This document shows positions 5,335-8,700 of a stretch of DNA of 8,700 nucleotides, piece after piece; the first letter of the stretch is position 1; each line of letters begins with the position of its first letter. The stretch lies in the NCBI GenBank assembly GCA_002425245.1, contig DILW01000142.1, forward strand, positions 1-8,700, read 5' to 3'. The notes under the pieces are model-generated. The model worked only from the letters and a program-made list of their open reading frames with translations, did not search any database and had not been told where the DNA came from. A program made the position numbers and the translations under genes. The stretch comes from Betaproteobacteria bacterium UBA5582 (GTDB lineage: Bacteria; Pseudomonadota; Gammaproteobacteria; Burkholderiales; Rhodocyclaceae).

Positions 5335-5372
5335 ATTCCCGCCGCCGGTCGGCGAGCAAGCCCCTCCCGGGT

Positions 5373-5789
5373 TCAGGCCCAGGGGTTGTGAACCGCCACC
5401 CCCGATGCCTTGAAATCGCCGACGTTTCGCGTCACCACCGTCATGCCATAGACAAGGGCCGTGGCGGCAATCAGGGCATCCCGCTCCGACTGCGGGTCGG
5501 GCACATGGAGTCCGGCACAGCGCTGCGCCACCGCCGTATCGATCGGCAAAATCCGGCCATGAAAGGCCGGCAGCACCTGCGTATCGACCCAGGCGCGCAG
5601 CAGAGCGCCCTGTGCGGGATCGCGCCGGGCCACCGAGAGTAGCCCCTTCTCCAGTTCAAGAACGCTCACCACCGAAAGATAGAGACTGGCAGCCGGAACG
5701 CTCGCCGCCCAGGCAACGACGCCGACATCCGCCCGCCCGGAATTCGCCTTGCGCAATTCGCTGACGACGTTGGTATCGAGGACGTACAT
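5373..5789 (-). CDS. vapC: PIN-domain ribonuclease toxin, VapC/FitB type
   Basis: This 138-residue PIN-domain protein is the toxin of a type II toxin-antitoxin pair; VapC toxins are Mg-dependent RNases that cut tRNA or rRNA. The acidic active-site residues are in place: D5 (MYVLDTNVVSEL), E45 (SVVSVLELEKGL), D104 (ERDALIAATA) and D125 (TRNVGDF). The arrangement resembles the FitB-like subgroup ('DTNVVSEL' start). The length is normal and the frame intact, so it looks active. Its ATG overlaps the antitoxin stop by one base (TGATG), giving tight coupling with the antitoxin made first. It converges on nsrR with only 38 bases between the stops. The RNA target cannot be read from sequence. Confidence 0.9.
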   Translation of the reverse strand: MYVLDTNVVSELRKANSGRADVGVVAWAASVPAASLYLSVVSVLELEKGLLSVARRDPAQGALLRAWVDTQVLPAFHGRILPIDTAVAQRCAGLHVPDPQSERDALIAATALVYGMTVVTRNVGDFKASGVAVHNPWA

Positions 5790-6043
5790 CAGCCGAGATC
5801 CGCAGTCCGGGAAAATCCGCCAACGCGTGGCGGATCGAAGTCGATCTCGGCCACCTCGGGCGCAGCCAGCAGATCGACAATGCTCTGCCCGGCACCGATC
5901 AAACGCTGATACTCGTCGATGCTCAGCAGCACATGCGCCAGCCGGCCGCGGTCGGTCACAAAAACCGGCCCCTGCGCCGCCGCCTTCTTCGCCGCCGAAA
6001 CATCCTGGTTGAACTCCCGGCTGCTCATGGTCACGATACCCAT
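5789..6043 (-). CDS. Phd/YefM-family antitoxin
   Basis: This 84-residue antitoxin pairs with the downstream PIN toxin. The N-terminal half (MGIVTMSSREFNQDVSAAKKAA, then GPVFVTDRGRLAHVLLSIDEYQRL) is the Phd/YefM DNA-binding fold, which uses this region to dimerise and bind the operator. The C-terminal segment (about 55-84, acidic then ending RVGGFSRTADLG) is the flexible part that would cover the toxin active site. ATG 6043 is selected because AAGGAG sits 5 nt upstream; an in-frame ATG at 6058 lies upstream of that site. As for the family, toxin and antitoxin together should repress their own promoter through the palindrome at 6067-6084. Confidence 0.9.
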   Translation of the reverse strand: MGIVTMSSREFNQDVSAAKKAAAQGPVFVTDRGRLAHVLLSIDEYQRLIGAGQSIVDLLAAPEVAEIDFDPPRVGGFSRTADLG

Positions 6044-6066
6044 CGCCACTCCTTGCAATTCACTGT

Positions 6067-6084
6067 TGTAGTTACGTTACTACA
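6067..6084. promoter_or_regulatory. Palindromic operator of the toxin-antitoxin operon
   Basis: This 18-bp near-palindrome has arms TGTAGT and ACTACA around TACGTT, with only one mismatched pair in the centre. It lies about 24 bp upstream of the antitoxin start, the usual place for a Phd-type autoregulatory operator. The overlap with promoter elements is not clear from sequence. Confidence 0.6.
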
Positions 6085-6170
6085 TCAAACATGAAAGCGC
6101 CAGAATGGACGGAAGATTCTCCTCCTGCCGCTGAATGCGCCGCCCCCCAGCCATTCGCCACACCAAATAC

Positions 6171-6198
6171 AAAGCCCCCGACCAAGGCCGGGGGCTTT
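6171..6198 (-). terminator. Intrinsic terminator downstream of the BMP gene
   Basis: Perfect 10-bp arms AAAGCCCCCG and CGGGGGCTTT enclose an 8-base loop. It lies about 40 nt past the stop of the minus-strand BMP gene and is presumably its terminator. The run of T residues is better on the plus strand (TTTTGCTTTTT), where there is no gene to end, so it may work in both directions. Confidence 0.75.
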
Positions 6199-6239
6199 TG
6201 CTTTTTCGCCGGCAGAAACCGGCGTGATCGTCTTCCCGC

Positions 6240-7319
6240 TTACTTCGGAATCGCGCCTTCGACGCCTTCGACGTAGAAGTTCATCTGCTTCAGTTCCGGG
6301 TCGGTGTAGGTCTTGCCGGCGGCGAGGACGAGCTTGCCGCTCTGGTCCTTGATCGGGCCAGTGAAGGGGTGGAGGGTGCCGGCCTTGAGGCCGTCGCGGC
6401 GCTCTTCGGCGAGCTTCTTGACGGCGGCCGGGACGGCCGGGCCGAAGTTGTCGATGTTGACCGCGCCTTCCTTGACGCCCCACCAGATGTCGCCGCTCTT
6501 CCAGGTGCCGGCGGCGACGTCGTCGAGGGTCTTCTTGTAGATCACGCCCCAATGCAGGATCGACGCGGCGAGCTGGGCCTTGCCGCCGAACTTGCTCATG
6601 TCGGAATCCCAGCCGAAGGCGAGGACGCCTTTTTCCTGCGCGGTCTGGACGACGGCCGGGGAATCGGTGTTCTGCATCAGCACGTCGCAGCCCTGGGCGA
6701 TCAGCGCCAGCGCGGCTTCGCGTTCCTTGCCCGGGTCGAACCAGCTATTGACCCAGATGGCGCGGGTGGTGATCGCCGGGTTGACGCTGCGCGCGCCGAG
6801 AGTGAAGGCGTTGATGTTGCGGATGACTTCCGGGATGGGGATCGAGGCGACGACGCCGAGCTTGTTGCCCTTGCTCATCTTGCCGGCGACGACGCCGAGC
6901 ATGTAGGCGCCTTCATAGGTGCGCACGTCGTAGACGCCGAGGTTCTTGCCGGTCTTGTAGCCGGTGGCGTGCATGAAGATGGTGTTGGGGAAGGCCTTGG
7001 CGACCTTGACCATCTGGTTCATGTAACCGAAGGAGGTGCCAAAGACGACCTTGTGGCCCTTCTGCGCCATGTCGCGGAAGACGCGTTCGGCGTCGGCGGT
7101 TTCCGGCACGTTTTCGACGAAGCTGGTCTTCACCTTGCCGCCGGACTGCGCTTCGACCAATTTGCGGCCGACATCATGCGAATAGGTCCAGCCGTGGTCG
7201 CCGGTCGGGCCGATGTAGACGAAACCGGCCTTGAGCGGCTCGGCGGCCTGCGCGCCGGTGAGGCAGGTCAGCGCCAGCAGGCCTGCGGCGGCAAGGGTCT
7301 TGAAGCTTTTCGGGATCAT
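6240..7319 (-). CDS. BMP-family ABC transporter substrate-binding protein
   Basis: This 359-residue periplasmic binding protein is of the BMP/Med (PnrA-like) family, which captures purine nucleosides or related purines for an ABC importer. A signal peptide is clear: MIPKSFKTLAAAGLLALTCL, with cleavage likely after AQA at about residue 25. The mature protein starts AEPLKAGFVYIGPTGDHGWTYSHD, the family opening. Other hallmarks are HKVVFGTSFGYMN, PNTIFMHATGYKT and YEGAYMLGVVAGKMSKGNKLG. AGGAG lies 8 nt upstream of the ATG. Divergent neighbours are a guanine-type deaminase and xanthine dehydrogenase, so the ligand is likely a purine base or nucleoside. The permease and ATPase genes are not downstream on this strand; the toxin-antitoxin pair is. 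They may lie outside the window. Confidence 0.93.
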   Translation of the reverse strand: MIPKSFKTLAAAGLLALTCLTGAQAAEPLKAGFVYIGPTGDHGWTYSHDVGRKLVEAQSGGKVKTSFVENVPETADAERVFRDMAQKGHKVVFGTSFGYMNQMVKVAKAFPNTIFMHATGYKTGKNLGVYDVRTYEGAYMLGVVAGKMSKGNKLGVVASIPIPEVIRNINAFTLGARSVNPAITTRAIWVNSWFDPGKEREAALALIAQGCDVLMQNTDSPAVVQTAQEKGVLAFGWDSDMSKFGGKAQLAASILHWGVIYKKTLDDVAAGTWKSGDIWWGVKEGAVNIDNFGPAVPAAVKKLAEERRDGLKAGTLHPFTGPIKDQSGKLVLAAGKTYTDPELKQMNFYVEGVEGAIPK

Positions 7320-7481
7320 GCGGAAATCTCCTATACGGGGTCTGTTGAATCGCCCTTACTGTAGCAACGCACGCCACAGCAACCTATCCTGCCCGGCTTA
7401 TGAACAGTATTGCTCGCCGCTGTCATGACACGCCGGCTGGAGGCTGGATAATGCCAGGCACCAAAGACCGGAGGTTCCCCC

Positions 7482-7988
7482 ATGCTCCCCCAGCCCGACG
7501 GCAAGGATACCCGTTTCCTGCAGCATTGCATCACGCTCTCCCGCCAGGTGCGCGAGGCCGGCAAGCACCCCTTCGCGGCCATCGTCGTCGATGAGTACGA
7601 CAATATCGTGGCCGAAGCCGGCAACGATTCCTTGCCGCCCGAAGGCGACCCGACCCGCCACGCCGAGCTGGTCGCCGCTGCCCGTGCCGCCCGCCTGCTG
7701 ACGCCGGCGCAACTCGCCCGGTGCACGCTGTATTCGAGCGCCGAACCCTGCGCCATGTGCGCCGGGGCGATCTACTGGTGCGGCATCGGCCGCGTCGTCT
7801 ATGCGCTGTCCGAACACCGCCTGCTGACGCTGACCGGCGACCACCCGGAAAACCCGACCTTCGCCCTGCCCTGCCGCGAGGTCTTCGCCCGCGGCCAGCG
7901 CCGCATCGAGGTCGTCGGCCCCTGCCTGGAAGACGATGCAGCGGCGGCGCACGCCGGATTCTGGCGAACCATAAGCCAGGGCGCATAG
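7482..7988 (+). CDS. Guanine/nucleoside deaminase (cytidine-deaminase superfamily)
   Basis: This 168-residue zinc-dependent deaminase has the zinc site H60-A-E62 (TRHAELVAA), with E62 as catalytic proton shuttle, and PC90AMC93AGAIYW. The HPFAAIVVDE segment at 29-38 and the C-terminal FW (about 163-164) are typical of the GuaD-like branch that deaminates guanine to xanthine, rather than the tRNA-editing TadA branch. A guanine deaminase role fits the next gene, xanthine dehydrogenase, which would oxidise the xanthine formed. The frame is intact and of normal length. GGAGG lies 7 nt upstream of the chosen ATG. The substrate within the family (guanine, other purines or cytosine) is not fixed by motifs alone. 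It is divergent from the BMP gene, and about 80 nt separate it from xdhA. Confidence 0.88.
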   Translation: MLPQPDGKDTRFLQHCITLSRQVREAGKHPFAAIVVDEYDNIVAEAGNDSLPPEGDPTRHAELVAAARAARLLTPAQLARCTLYSSAEPCAMCAGAIYWCGIGRVVYALSEHRLLTLTGDHPENPTFALPCREVFARGQRRIEVVGPCLEDDAAAAHAGFWRTISQGA

Positions 7989-8067
7989 TCCTTATCCATG
8001 AGGGGTGCTGCCCGGCGCGTTTGCCCTGTGCTAATTTCGGTCCATGCCATCAACGAACTTTCCGTCC

Positions 8068-8700
<633 letters not shown>

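Noticed and set aside
5361..5394. Inverted repeats (GGTTCA/TGAACC and CCCCT/AGGGG) between the nsrR and vapC stops
   Set aside because: There is no T-tract on either strand and part of the structure lies inside the vapC coding end, so a terminator cannot be supported.
6369..7364. Long plus-strand open frame opposite the BMP gene
   Set aside because: It is a shadow caused by codon bias of the minus-strand gene; it has no signal peptide or domain and runs across the BMP start.
8020..8046. Possible promoter (TGTGCTAAT as extended -10) just before xdhA
   Set aside because: No -35 box lies at proper spacing, and transcription could simply read through from the deaminase gene.

Overview
The window is GC-rich chromosomal DNA, about two-thirds G+C by eye in the backbone. 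Its gene set (NsrR, CcoG, BMP-family purine/nucleoside binding protein, two-subunit-type xanthine dehydrogenase, LuxR-type response regulator downstream of a probable hybrid kinase) suggests a respiratory, denitrifying betaproteobacterium, perhaps Rhodocyclales. That placement is inferred from gene content and codon style, not from any search.

Layout. (1) 2-1127, plus: the tail of a signalling protein (probably a hybrid histidine kinase) overlaps a REC-LuxR response regulator by 14 nt. (2) 1128-3369: an accessory island, most AT-rich at 1140-1920. On the minus strand it carries an unknown 197-aa ORF, a type VI secretion amidase effector of the Tae4 family, and a 79-aa two-helix membrane protein joined to tae4 by an ATGA overlap (candidate immunity protein). 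It also holds two gene scraps: the 3' tail of a second LuxR-type regulator (2811-2859) and a degenerate piece of the 79-aa gene (3252-3343). A 71-aa unknown ORF with its own terminator lies between the scraps. (3) 3370-5334: ccoG (minus) and nsrR (plus) are divergently transcribed around a perfect dyad that fits an NsrR operator. (4) 5373-6084, minus: a Phd-type antitoxin and a VapC-type PIN toxin with a palindromic operator. (5) 6171-8700: purine uptake and catabolism. A BMP-type periplasmic binding protein (minus) is divergent from a guanine/nucleoside deaminase and the start of xanthine dehydrogenase small subunit xdhA, which runs off the window.

The most interesting part is the island in (2). 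An orphan Tae4 effector is coupled to an immunity candidate that does not look like the classical periplasmic Tai4, and a decayed second copy of that candidate lies 1.25 kb away. This is the pattern expected at a polymorphic interbacterial-toxin locus that turns over by recombination. No T6SS structural gene, transposase, integrase, tRNA, rRNA or CRISPR array is visible in the window.
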